From an uncultured Lachnospiraceae bacterium (GTDB lineage Bacteria; Bacillota; Clostridia; Lachnospirales; Lachnospiraceae): a DNA stretch of 64,000 nt. This document shows positions 1 through 8,347 of the stretch, piece after piece (positions within the stretch are counted from its first letter, which is position 1; each line of letters begins with the position of its first letter). Both the position numbers and the translations under genes were made by a program. The stretch spans positions 48,658-112,657 of the forward strand of contig CAJTUA010000016.1 of NCBI GenBank assembly GCA_910579615.1, in the 5' to 3' direction. The notes beneath the pieces are model-generated. The model was not told where the DNA came from. It saw nothing but the letters and a program-made list of their open reading frames with translations, and searched no databases.

Positions 1-593
1 TTGCGTTTTTGATTTGGATGGAATTGCTTTTCATTGTATGTATCATCCAGTCATACCTGTAATAAGTGATTGGATTTTCCTTTCTCCCGGATATTTCCGG
101 GCAGTGCTTCTCTTTGTCCGTGATAAAAAATGTCGGTATGATAATTATATAACATTGCGGGAAAACGCGCCGAACTTTTTTTATCATTTTAAGTTTTTCG
201 GCGTTTCCCGGGTTTTATAATGGTTTTGGAGGGATTTGGACAGCAGTGGGATAACTTTTTAAAATAATTTACAGATGGCTTTTCTTGCGTTTCTTTGCTG
301 ACCATGATATTTTTAAAAACAGTGAAAAGGCATTTTTCTGGCAGGAGTTGATGCAGTGGGAATGGGATTGAACAAGGTGGGAATGGGTATTATGTGCCAT
401 AGCTAAGCCGGAGTATCGGCAGGGAACCAGGCAGCAAAAATTACGGGGTGAGAAATAATAAAAATTTAATAGAAATTACCCGGGAAATATGATATTATAT
501 TTGCCAATCAATACAAATGCCCATCCGGTCAGAAACAGAACCTGCGGACTGCTCGTTTCGCGCCAGACGGGGCACTGGAACGGAGGGATTGCG
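1..593. other. Upstream non-coding stretch
   Basis: I see no convincing gene here. The one open frame (14-220) has no ribosome site and no recognisable family. An imperfect inverted repeat at about 157-212 (left arm gcgggaaaacgcgccgaa, right arm ttcggcgtttcccg) could end transcription of a gene lying before the window. The 11-mer gtgggaatggg occurs twice, at 356-366 and 379-389. The last 130 bases are AT-rich and probably hold the promoter of the following gene, but I could not fix a clear -35/-10 pair. Confidence 0.5.
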
Positions 594-1181
594 ATGAAAG
601 AAAAATGGAAAAAATTCCGCATGGGCGTGGCGGCGCAATGTGTCGGTATGCTTGTTTTGGGGATTGTGTTGGTGGCATGGCCAGGCATATCCGCGCTGAC
701 TGTATGCATGGTTCTTGGGGCAATCTGCATCCTGGCAGGGATTTATGAACTGGCACGGTATTTTAAACTGGGAGCCGCCGGGGTATTTTTCCGGTTTGAC
801 AGCCTATTTGGCATCTGCAGCATCCTGGCAGGTATCTTTTTGCTGCTGCATCCGTATGGAGCCGCAAAGCTTCTACCGATTGCAGCAGGGCTTTTTGTCC
901 TGTCAAGGAGTATCCAGGACATTCAGACGGCGTTTGGAATGCGCAGCGCGCATGTTGCGTCCTGGTGGGCGGTTCTGGCAATCGGGCTCATTGATTTGGT
1001 ATTTGCGGTTTTGCTGCTGGCAAACCCGTTTGGGGGAGCTGCGGCGCTGATGGTCTTTATCGGCATTGTTTTAATTATCAGCGGGCTCCGGCATGGCTAT
1101 ATGGTTTACTGCATTTCCAGGGCGGTGAAGGCGAGCCGGAACGATGATGTGATTGACGTGGAATGGAAATCACTTGACTGA
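594..1181 (+). CDS. DUF308 / HdeD-like membrane protein
   Basis: A 195-residue integral membrane protein with about six hydrophobic segments, very like the DUF308 (HdeD) family in length, in its paired glycine-rich helices and in its short cationic N-terminus. HdeD of E. coli is linked to acid resistance; the role of Firmicute members is not established. The start at 594 is chosen over an upstream in-frame ATG at 489 because CGGAGGG lies just before it and the extra 35 residues look non-coding. The polar C-terminus ends in DVEWKSLD. The LytTR regulator follows 88 bases downstream on the same strand, so co-transcription is possible. Confidence 0.75.
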   Translation: MKEKWKKFRMGVAAQCVGMLVLGIVLVAWPGISALTVCMVLGAICILAGIYELARYFKLGAAGVFFRFDSLFGICSILAGIFLLLHPYGAAKLLPIAAGLFVLSRSIQDIQTAFGMRSAHVASWWAVLAIGLIDLVFAVLLLANPFGGAAALMVFIGIVLIISGLRHGYMVYCISRAVKASRNDDVIDVEWKSLD

Positions 1182-1269
1182 GAAGGAATACCAAAAGCCA
1201 GAGAAGCGTTTTAAAAATTTTCATAGAAACCGTACCGTAGCTTTGCCTGCGGAATGTATGGAGATAAGG

Positions 1270-1968
1270 ATGGAATACAGGATTGCAATCTGTGACGACA
1301 ACCGGGCGGATATGGATTATGTCGCTTCGCTCGTGAAAGAATGGGCTGCTGCGGAGGGGATTGGGGTTTTCGTGGAAAGCTTCCCCTCCGCGGAGAGCTT
1401 TCTTTTTTGTTATGAGGATGACAAGAATTTTGACATCCTGTTGCTTGATGTCGAGATGGGGCGCATGAACGGTGTAGAGCTTGCGAAGAAAATCCGCCAG
1501 ACAAACCGTGAAATGCAAATTGTTTTTATCACGGGCTACAATGATTATATTGCGGACGGGTACGATGTCGAGGCGCTGCACTATATTTTAAAACCTGTCC
1601 AAAAACAAAAGCTTGAGACCGTCCTTGTGCGCGCAGGGGAAAAATTAAAAAAGAATGAGGCGGCGCTGCTTTTTTCTTTGCCAGATGGCATGGTGCGGAT
1701 TCCGCTCTACGAAATCCGTTTTATTGAGGTGCGCTCAAACTATGTTACAATCCATGCAGTGCAGGAGGTAACTGTGAAAATGACGCTGTCCGCATTGGAA
1801 AAAAAGCTGGATGAGGGCTTTTTCCGGGTGGGGCGTTCGTATATTGTGAATATGAAGTATATCCGCAAGATTATGAAGTCGGAGGTGGTTTTGGAGGGAG
1901 GGGTTAGCGTGCCGCTTGCAAGGGGGTACTATGAGCCGTTAAACCGGGCGTTTATCCGGTATTTTTGA
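1270..1968 (+). CDS. LytTR-family response regulator
   Basis: 232 residues. A receiver domain (about 1-120) has the acidic pair D9/D10, phosphoacceptor D60 in LLLDVEMG, T88 and K108 in LKPV. A LytTR DNA-binding domain (about 133-232) contains the typical IRFIEVRSNYVTIH and FRVGRSYIVNMKYI segments. LytTR regulators bind short direct repeats about 21 bp apart and usually control peptide signalling or bacteriocin-type export. The start at 1270 follows GGAGATAAGG at good spacing; ATG 1258 and an upstream start at 1153 are alternatives. Its likely partner kinase is at 3304 and its likely target is the exporter at 4188. The last 30 bases overlap the 3' end of the opposite-strand ATPase gene. Confidence 0.9.
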   Translation: MEYRIAICDDNRADMDYVASLVKEWAAAEGIGVFVESFPSAESFLFCYEDDKNFDILLLDVEMGRMNGVELAKKIRQTNREMQIVFITGYNDYIADGYDVEALHYILKPVQKQKLETVLVRAGEKLKKNEAALLFSLPDGMVRIPLYEIRFIEVRSNYVTIHAVQEVTVKMTLSALEKKLDEGFFRVGRSYIVNMKYIRKIMKSEVVLEGGVSVPLARGYYEPLNRAFIRYF

Positions 1969-3111
1969 CTGGGTTGGGGCAATATCAGAGTGGTATTTTT
2001 CTAAAATTTTTCCAGCTATGATATGGTTATATAAAAGTGTTTCAAAAACAACATTGGAGATTACAACCATCCCGTCTTGTTCTGAAAACATCCCGAACAT
2101 GATGCCAAGATGAATAATGGAATCCGACCGGACAAAGGGGATTTGTAAACCATCAAATAGGATTCCGGTAACTGCTTTGCGAAGTTCGTGGTTGTTTTCG
2201 ATGTTTTTAATGATATCATCAAACAACGTATTATCATTTTTCAGCAGTTCTTTTTCCGCATCTGTCACATTTTCAACGCTCCATTCCCCGCGGATGTTTT
2301 CGTCCATCCATTTGCAGAGCCAACTGACCAGGAACGGGTAACCGCTGGTATAAAAATATATTTTTTCGGCAATCCGGTGCGTGTCCATTCTGGTGTCAGT
2401 ATCAGCAGAATATTCTTCAAGCATCTGGGCAATTTCATCAACGGAAAAACTCATGTCAACCCGAAAATCCGCGGCAATATTCCACGGGCTGTTATATTTT
2501 TTTTCCGCGCCGGGAAGGAGCTTTAATTTCAGGTTTTTGACATCGTAAACCCCTGCCAGTATCACACTTTGAAAGGATGTATCCAACTGCTCCTGCATAT
2601 CCAGATATTTGTTGCGGAGCATTCCGAGAAAGTTCAAAAAAACCTGGTTGTCGGAGCATTGGTCTACTTCATCAATCAAAAGAACTACACCCTTGCCGAC
2701 ATGGCTGCAAAGTCCGGTGATTTTATCGCCAAGGATATCAAAGGCTTTATCTGAAACAATGAGATTCTTCTTCGGCGCTTCATTCCAGGCATCAATAAGT
2801 TTTTGGTCTGCCTGTATTTGGATGAGGCGTTTTGCGACATTTTTCTGAAACATATTGACAAAAGATGTATTATTGTCAAAATTATTGCCATCCACACCCT
2901 CAAAGCTTAACCGGATGACCAGATACCGGTCGGATAAGTTTCGCTGTAAGGAGGAAAGCAGGGTAGTCTTGCCGAACTGGCGCGCCCGGTTAATGGTAAA
3001 ATAGGAACCCTGTTCAATGTAGTCGCGGATGATTTGTTCTACCTTTTTGGATAAATCAACCATATAATGTTTTTCCGGGATGCACAAACCGGTAAGATTA
3101 AATCTTTTCAT
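1939..3111 (-). CDS. AAA-like ATPase of the gut-Firmicute 'AAA-ATPase-like' type
   Basis: 390 residues. It opens with the FNLTGLCIPEKHYMVD signature of the AAA-ATPase-like proteins common in Lachnospiraceae. A P-loop lies at about 43-51 (ARQFGKTTL) and a Walker B at about 142-148 (VVLLIDE). Relatives often carry a C-terminal PD-(D/E)XK-type domain; this one ends near 390 with none that I can see, so it may be a short form. The cellular role is unknown; the family often behaves like accessory or mobile genes. It lies opposite to, and between, the LytTR regulator and the kinase. A possible extended -10 (TGCTAAAAT, minus strand) lies at 3168-3176. Confidence 0.75.
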   Translation of the reverse strand: MKRFNLTGLCIPEKHYMVDLSKKVEQIIRDYIEQGSYFTINRARQFGKTTLLSSLQRNLSDRYLVIRLSFEGVDGNNFDNNTSFVNMFQKNVAKRLIQIQADQKLIDAWNEAPKKNLIVSDKAFDILGDKITGLCSHVGKGVVLLIDEVDQCSDNQVFLNFLGMLRNKYLDMQEQLDTSFQSVILAGVYDVKNLKLKLLPGAEKKYNSPWNIAADFRVDMSFSVDEIAQMLEEYSADTDTRMDTHRIAEKIYFYTSGYPFLVSWLCKWMDENIRGEWSVENVTDAEKELLKNDNTLFDDIIKNIENNHELRKAVTGILFDGLQIPFVRSDSIIHLGIMFGMFSEQDGMVVISNVVFETLLYNHIIAGKILEKYHSDIAPTQSKIPDKRPV

Positions 3112-3242
3112 GGGATGACCATACCTTTCCCTGCGCTGTTTGGCTGTTTTTTGGTATCTGTTCCCTTATTTTAGCATAACAAACCGGATAAATCTATAAA
3201 ATATTGCTTAATTTTACCGCCCCCCTATTTCGCACAGTACAG

Positions 3243-3271
3243 TTGACAGGAAAATCAAATCTGTTTATAAT
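3243..3271 (+). promoter_or_regulatory. Consensus promoter of the GHKL kinase gene
   Basis: TTGACA at 3243-3248 and TATAAT at 3266-3271 are separated by exactly 17 bases. This perfect sigma-A-type promoter lies about 30 bases before the kinase ATG. It shows that the short kinase gene is expressed on its own and is not just the tail of a longer interrupted gene. Confidence 0.85.
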
Positions 3272-3303
3272 CGTTTTCATAACATAAAAGGCAGGCAATC
3301 CCT

Positions 3304-3969
3304 ATGTCATTCTTTTCAAAACAAATCGACAAGCGCATTTCCGCATATCAGCAGGAACTGATTGCAACCCATTATGCGGAGGTGGAGAATATGTATAAAA
3401 AAATGCGTGGGTGGCGGCATGACTACCGCAACCACATCCAGACGATGAAGGCTTATGCGGCGGCGGGGGACTGGGTGGCAATCTGCGAGTATCTGGAGAA
3501 ATTGGACACGGATTTGTCCAACGTGGATACCGTGGTGAAAACGGGAAATAAGATGGCGGATGCCATTATCAACAGCAAGATTTCCCTTGCGCGCTCAAAG
3601 AATATCCCGGTTAAGGCGGATGCCGACATCCCGGTGGCGCTGACGATTTCCGAGCTTGATTTGTGCGTGATTATCGGGAATCTCTTTGACAATGCGATTG
3701 AGGCTTCCCTCGCGCTTCCGGAAGACCAGCGGATGATACGCGTGTACATGGATATGAAAAACACGCAGCTTTATATGTCCTTTACCAATTTTACCGCCGG
3801 AAAGAAGCGCACAAAAAGCGGCGGGATTTTTAAGACAACGAAGGGGGAGGGGCATGGTTTCGGGTTAGTAAGGATTGATGAAATCGTTGCCCGCTACGGC
3901 GGTTACCTTTCCCGGAACAGCGAGGACGGGGCATTTACGACAGAGATTATGCTGCCACAGAAGGGCTAA
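3304..3969 (+). CDS. Soluble GHKL (AgrC-like) sensor histidine kinase
   Basis: 221 residues. The phosphoacceptor is H39 in GWRHDYRNHIQTM, the form used by AgrC/CitA-type kinases. The N box is at 126-134 (NLFDNAIEA) and a G box at about 182-187 (EGHGFGL). AgrC-like kinases normally have five to seven N-terminal membrane helices of about 200 residues; none is present here, and the protein starts with a short polar helix. It probably acts in the cytosol and either senses an internal signal or uses a separate membrane partner. It is the obvious partner of the LytTR regulator at 1270, though an opposite-strand gene lies between them. It has its own consensus promoter. Confidence 0.85.
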   Translation: MSFFSKQIDKRISAYQQELIATHYAEVENMYKKMRGWRHDYRNHIQTMKAYAAAGDWVAICEYLEKLDTDLSNVDTVVKTGNKMADAIINSKISLARSKNIPVKADADIPVALTISELDLCVIIGNLFDNAIEASLALPEDQRMIRVYMDMKNTQLYMSFTNFTAGKKRTKSGGIFKTTKGEGHGFGLVRIDEIVARYGGYLSRNSEDGAFTTEIMLPQKG

Positions 3970-4060
3970 TGCCTCCATCCGGCAGGAAATATGAAGCGCA
4001 CCTTTGCACCGCATAGCGGTCGTGTCTGCCGGAATCCCCCTGCTATTTTCTCATCCTTCC

Positions 4061-4124
4061 GTTCATCCCCCAAAAGAAACAATTCATCCCCCGGAACGAA
4101 AAGCTCCAAAATTCGTGCTAAGAT
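4061..4124 (+). promoter_or_regulatory. Putative LytTR operator and promoter of the ABC exporter
   Basis: Two direct repeats, GTTCATCCCCC (4061-4071) and ATTCATCCCCC (4082-4092), start 21 bp apart, the spacing typical of LytTR-family sites. An extended -10 (TGC then TAAGAT, 4119-4124) follows at the distance expected if the second repeat abuts a poor -35. The layout fits activation of the exporter genes by the regulator at 1270. The binding itself is inferred. Confidence 0.6.
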
Positions 4125-4187
4125 ACGGAATAAAGAAAACAATGTATGCCCTGGTCATTTCCACGGTGTGCAGGAAAGGGGTATTAT

Positions 4188-6365
4188 GTGAAAACGGAAA
4201 GGGAATCTAAAGAGAAACCGGAAATAAAATCCGGAAGAAAATCAGAAATGGAATCCTTACAGAATACAGAAATAGAACCCGAAACTGGAGCGGCAAAAAA
4301 GAGCACACAAAAGCAAAAACCAGAACAAAAACCAGAACAAAAGCCAGAACCAGAACCAAAACAAAAACCCAAATATAATATGTGGCAGAATACCGCATAT
4401 TATATCGCCTTTGCGTGGAAAGAGAAGGAAAAGAAAGTTATTTTCCTCAGTATACTTCTCGCATGTTTTGCTATTTTCAACCATCTGGTCAATCTCTATG
4501 TATCGCCGACCATCCTTTCGGTCGTTGAAAAAAGGGAACCCGTTCCAAAGCTACTGCTTACAATTTTTTGTTTTACCGGGGCAATGATGCTGTGTTCCGC
4601 GGTACTTGCCTACGTAAACACCAATCTGCCATATGGGAAAATAACCGTGCGCACCGCTGTCCTGGAGCATATCAACCGAAAGACGATGATGACCTCCTAC
4701 CCGAACGTAAATGACGATGCGTTTATCAAATTAGTTGCAAAATGCCAGACGGTAACGAACGACAATATCTGTACAACGGAAGCGATTTGGGGAACGCTGT
4801 CGGGGCTTTTGCAGGATGGCGTATGCTTTATCCTCTGGCTATTGTTGTTGTCAAATGTAGACCTGCGGATGATTGCCGTGGTTTTCGTTACGTCTGTCAT
4901 TGGTTATTTTGTGAATCGGTATGTGAGCGGTTATGAGTACCGTCACCGCGATGAACTGTCGGGGCATGAAAAACGTCTGTGGTATGTCAGCAGCCGGGCA
5001 GGGGATTACAGCGCGGCGAAGGACATCCGAATTTTCGGTATGCGGCCCTGGCTGGCGCAGTTGGGGGAACGGGCAATGGCGGCTTACATGGCGTTTCGCA
5101 ACAGGGCGGAGGGTGTTTATGCCTGGGGGCGGATTGCAGATTTAATCCTTGCGTTTCTTCGCAACGGGATTGCTTATTTATACTTAATCCGGCTTGTGGT
5201 TCTGGGTGAAATTACAGCGGCACAGTTTTTGCTGTATTTTTCAGCGGTGGGTGGTTTTACAATGTGGGTGTGTGGTATTCTGGGGAACCTTGCCAGGCTG
5301 CACCAACAGTGCCTTGATATATCGACCGTGCGGGAATGTCTGGAATACCCGGAATGTTTTCGGTTTGAGGATGGGGAGCGCCTGAAACCTGATTCAAATG
5401 CGGATTATGAAATCCGTCTGGAAAATGTTTCATTCCGCTATCCGGGCGCAGAGAAGGAAACCCTCTCCAAGATTAACCTCACGCTGCACCCGGGCGAGAA
5501 GCTTGCCATTGTGGGTGTGAACGGGGCGGGGAAGACAACGCTCGTCCGGCTTATCTGCGGCATGTATGACCCGACCGAAGGGCGCGTGCTTTTGAACGGG
5601 CGGGATATCCGGGAATATAACCGGCGCGATTATTATGCCCTTTTTTCTGCGGTATTCCAGAATTTCAGCATTCTGGCGGGGAGCATTGCCGCCAACATCG
5701 CCCAGACGGAAGACGGGATTGATGGGGAGCGGGTGGAGAAATGTATAGAGGAGGCGGGGCTGAAAGAGAAGATAGAAGGCTTAAGCGGGCAGTATAACAC
5801 GCTCCTGGACCGCAAAGTGTACGAGGAGGCGGTTGAGCTTTCCGGGGGCGAGATGCAGCGGCTGATGCTTGCGAGGGCGCTGTACAAGGGTGCCCCGGTG
5901 ATTGTGCTGGACGAGCCGACCGCGGCGCTTGACCCGATTGCCGAATCATACCTGTACCAGAAATATAACGAAATGACAAAGGGGCGGCTTTCGGTGTATA
6001 TTTCGCACCGGCTTGCTTCCACGCGGTTCTGCGACCGGATAATCTTATTGGAAGAAAACCGGATTGCGGAGGAAGGAACACATGAGGAATTGCTTGAGAA
6101 AAACGCAAGCTATGCAAAGCTGTTTGCGGTGCAGAGCAAGTATTACCAGGAGGGCAGCAAGGAAGCGCAAAAATTTGGAGAAATAACGAAATTTGAAAAT
6201 TGTCCGGAAGAAATTTCCAGGAACGGTGAAAAGATGCTGAAATTTCGGAAGGTGATTTTGGGAATCCGGAAAGAAATGATGGTGTCTTGGAACAAGGCTC
6301 AGGGAATTCGGAAAAATCGGAAGATTCCGGGAGAGGGGGCGCGGACAAATGAAAGGCAAAGATAA
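4188..6365 (+). CDS. ABC exporter subunit (membrane plus ATPase), first of a pair
   Basis: 725 residues from a GTG start at 4188, chosen because GAAAGGGG precedes it; an upstream ATG at 4146 and ATG 4248 are alternatives. Residues 1-65 are charged, with tandem KPEQ/KPEP units. A six-helix exporter domain follows (about 75-390), then an ATPase domain from about 405 with Walker A GVNGAGKTT, signature LSGGEMQ and Walker B VIVLDEP. A basic tail of about 75 residues follows the ATPase domain and is not part of the standard fold. The gene overlaps the next exporter gene by 17 bases, so the two probably form a heterodimer. Context with LytTR and GHKL genes suggests peptide or signal export; the substrate is unknown. 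Confidence 0.88.
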   Translation: MKTERESKEKPEIKSGRKSEMESLQNTEIEPETGAAKKSTQKQKPEQKPEQKPEPEPKQKPKYNMWQNTAYYIAFAWKEKEKKVIFLSILLACFAIFNHLVNLYVSPTILSVVEKREPVPKLLLTIFCFTGAMMLCSAVLAYVNTNLPYGKITVRTAVLEHINRKTMMTSYPNVNDDAFIKLVAKCQTVTNDNICTTEAIWGTLSGLLQDGVCFILWLLLLSNVDLRMIAVVFVTSVIGYFVNRYVSGYEYRHRDELSGHEKRLWYVSSRAGDYSAAKDIRIFGMRPWLAQLGERAMAAYMAFRNRAEGVYAWGRIADLILAFLRNGIAYLYLIRLVVLGEITAAQFLLYFSAVGGFTMWVCGILGNLARLHQQCLDISTVRECLEYPECFRFEDGERLKPDSNADYEIRLENVSFRYPGAEKETLSKINLTLHPGEKLAIVGVNGAGKTTLVRLICGMYDPTEGRVLLNGRDIREYNRRDYYALFSAVFQNFSILAGSIAANIAQTEDGIDGERVEKCIEEAGLKEKIEGLSGQYNTLLDRKVYEEAVELSGGEMQRLMLARALYKGAPVIVLDEPTAALDPIAESYLYQKYNEMTKGRLSVYISHRLASTRFCDRIILLEENRIAEEGTHEELLEKNASYAKLFAVQSKYYQEGSKEAQKFGEITKFENCPEEISRNGEKMLKFRKVILGIRKEMMVSWNKAQGIRKNRKIPGEGARTNERQR

Positions 6366-8226
6366 AAACCAGCTCTCATGGAGAGAGGCTTTCCGGTTAA
6401 ATGGAAGGGCATTCCGTCTGATTTACAAAAAGTATCCTCAAATGATATTTTCACGTTTTGTCAGCACTGTATGGGATGCGCTCACGCCATATATCAGTAT
6501 TTACCTCTCGGCGCTTATTATCGGGGAGCTTGCCGGGGCAAGGGATGTGGAACGCCTGCGGGAACTGGTGCTTGTTACGCTTTGCGCGGAAGCATTGCTG
6601 GCGCTTGCGAATGCAATACTCATAAAATGGAAAAATTATGTCAACGCCGGGTCAAATTACAAATGGAAGAAGTTTTATGAAGAAAAGCTGTTGGATATGG
6701 ATTTTATTGATGTTGACGACAGCAGGACACATGATTTGTATTATAAGATTGAGCAATTCCGCTACGGGGGTGGCTGGGGGCTGATGCGTGTGCTGTTGAT
6801 TTTTGAAAAGTTGGTATCCGCGCTGTTTATCATCTTAGGCGGCATTGTGCTGACGGTCTCGCTTTTTACAAGCAGGGTACCAAAAGCTTCCGGCGCGTAT
6901 ATGCTGTTAAATCATCCATTCTTCCTTCTGGCGATGGTTGCCGTTATGTTCGCGACCATTTATCTGTCCCCTGCTTTAACAGCAAAGGCGGACAGATATT
7001 GGGTCAAAAATTCGGATGCCAGACAGGCGGGAAACAGGATATTTTGTTTTAAACTGGCTTTCATGACCTATAAGGGTGATTTGGCATCGGATGTGCGGAT
7101 TTACCGCCAGGATAGGTTTATGGAAAAATATGATGGCGATAAAAGCGGAATCTTTTATTCCAATGGGTTGTTCGCGAAGTATGCGGCAAGGGCTGGAGGA
7201 CTATATTATGCGGCATCGGCGGCGGTGTCCGTTGCGTTTATGGGGATTGCCTACGCGTTCGTCTGCTTAAAGGCATGGGCGGGTGCGTTTGCCATCGGGG
7301 AAGTGACGCAGTATATTGCTTCGATTACAAAGGTATCCGTCGGGGTATCCTCGCTGGTCGGGGCAATGGGAGATATCCGCAACAATGCCCCATTTTTGAA
7401 GGAAAATTTCCGCTTCCTCGATATCCCGAACACAATGTATCAGGGCAGCCTTACCGTAGAAAAAAGGAAAGACCGCGATTATGAGGTGGAATTTAAAAAT
7501 GTTTCCTTCCGCTATCCGGGCAGCGATACCTGGGCGCTGAAAAATATCAATATGAAATTTCGTATTGGGCAGCGCCTTGCCGTGGTGGGGAGGAACGGGA
7601 GCGGGAAGACAACGTTTATTAAGCTGCTCTGCCGTCTCTACGACCCGACGGAGGGCGAGATTTTATTGAATGGAATCAATATCCGCAAATACAATTACCG
7701 GGATTATATGTCGATTTTTTCCGTGGTGTTTCAGGATTTCAGGCTTTTTGCTTTCCCGCTCGGGCAGAATGTCGCGGCGGGGATGGATTATGATAAGGAG
7801 CGTGCAGAGGATTGTCTGGTTAAGGCGGGGCTTGGCGGGAAGCTTAAGAGTATGCCGGAAGGGTTGGAAACCCATCTGTACAAGGATTTCAGTGACAATG
7901 GCGTAGATATCTCGGGCGGTGAGGCGCAGAAGATTGCCATTGCGCGTGCGCTGTATAAAAATTCGCCGTTTATTGTGCTGGACGAGCCGACCGCGGCGCT
8001 CGACCCGATTGCGGAGGCGGAGATTTACAGCAAGTTCAGTGAGATTGTGAAGGATAAGACAGCGATTTATATCAGCCACAGACTTTCGTCTTGCCGGTTC
8101 TGCGATGATATCGCGGTGTTTGACAAGGGTCAGATTGTGCAGCAGGGCAGCCACGAGAATCTGGTCGCGGATGTGGGCGGGAAGTATTATGAGCTGTGGC
8201 AGGCGCAGGCACAGTATTATACGTAA
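6349..8226 (+). CDS. ABC exporter subunit (membrane plus ATPase), second of a pair
   Basis: 625 residues. An N-terminal exporter membrane domain (about 20-350) is followed by an ATPase domain with Walker A GRNGSGKTT near residue 414, signature ISGGEAQ near 520 and Walker B FIVLDEPTAALD near 543. Segments such as FIDVDDSRTHDLYYKIEQF occur in exporters encoded beside LytTR or agr-like systems. The start overlaps the previous gene by 17 bases, indicating translational coupling and a heterodimeric transporter. No precursor peptide, cyclase or AgrB-like protease gene is seen next to it, so the cargo remains open. Confidence 0.88.
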   Translation: MKGKDKNQLSWREAFRLNGRAFRLIYKKYPQMIFSRFVSTVWDALTPYISIYLSALIIGELAGARDVERLRELVLVTLCAEALLALANAILIKWKNYVNAGSNYKWKKFYEEKLLDMDFIDVDDSRTHDLYYKIEQFRYGGGWGLMRVLLIFEKLVSALFIILGGIVLTVSLFTSRVPKASGAYMLLNHPFFLLAMVAVMFATIYLSPALTAKADRYWVKNSDARQAGNRIFCFKLAFMTYKGDLASDVRIYRQDRFMEKYDGDKSGIFYSNGLFAKYAARAGGLYYAASAAVSVAFMGIAYAFVCLKAWAGAFAIGEVTQYIASITKVSVGVSSLVGAMGDIRNNAPFLKENFRFLDIPNTMYQGSLTVEKRKDRDYEVEFKNVSFRYPGSDTWALKNINMKFRIGQRLAVVGRNGSGKTTFIKLLCRLYDPTEGEILLNGINIRKYNYRDYMSIFSVVFQDFRLFAFPLGQNVAAGMDYDKERAEDCLVKAGLGGKLKSMPEGLETHLYKDFSDNGVDISGGEAQKIAIARALYKNSPFIVLDEPTAALDPIAEAEIYSKFSEIVKDKTAIYISHRLSSCRFCDDIAVFDKGQIVQQGSHENLVADVGGKYYELWQAQAQYYT

Positions 8227-8240
8227 GGGGAAGTATGGAA

Positions 8241-8335
8241 AGGACTGCCGCGCGAAGGGAAAATGCATAAAATATGGTATCGGGTAAAGGTAAAAACGAT
8301 GATATTTTGTGGGTTTTTCTTCGTGCGGCAGTCCT
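8241..8335. terminator. Long-loop inverted repeat between convergent genes
   Basis: aggactgccgcgcgaag (8241-8257) pairs with cttcgtgcggcagtcct (8319-8335): 17 bp with one G-T pair and a 61-base loop. It sits between the ends of the exporter operon (+) and the lipoprotein gene (-). No U-tract follows on either strand, so it is not a standard intrinsic terminator. It may protect 3' ends or stop transcription in another way. Confidence 0.45.
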
Positions 8336-8347
8336 GGGATGTGGATA

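Noticed and set aside
14..220. 68-codon open frame at the start of the window
   Set aside because: No ribosome site, odd composition and overlap with an inverted repeat; no family resemblance.
4184..4484. Hydrophobic minus-strand frames opposite the exporter N-terminus
   Set aside because: They are the reverse of the KPEQ repeats, giving runs of Phe, Gly and Trp with no start signal.
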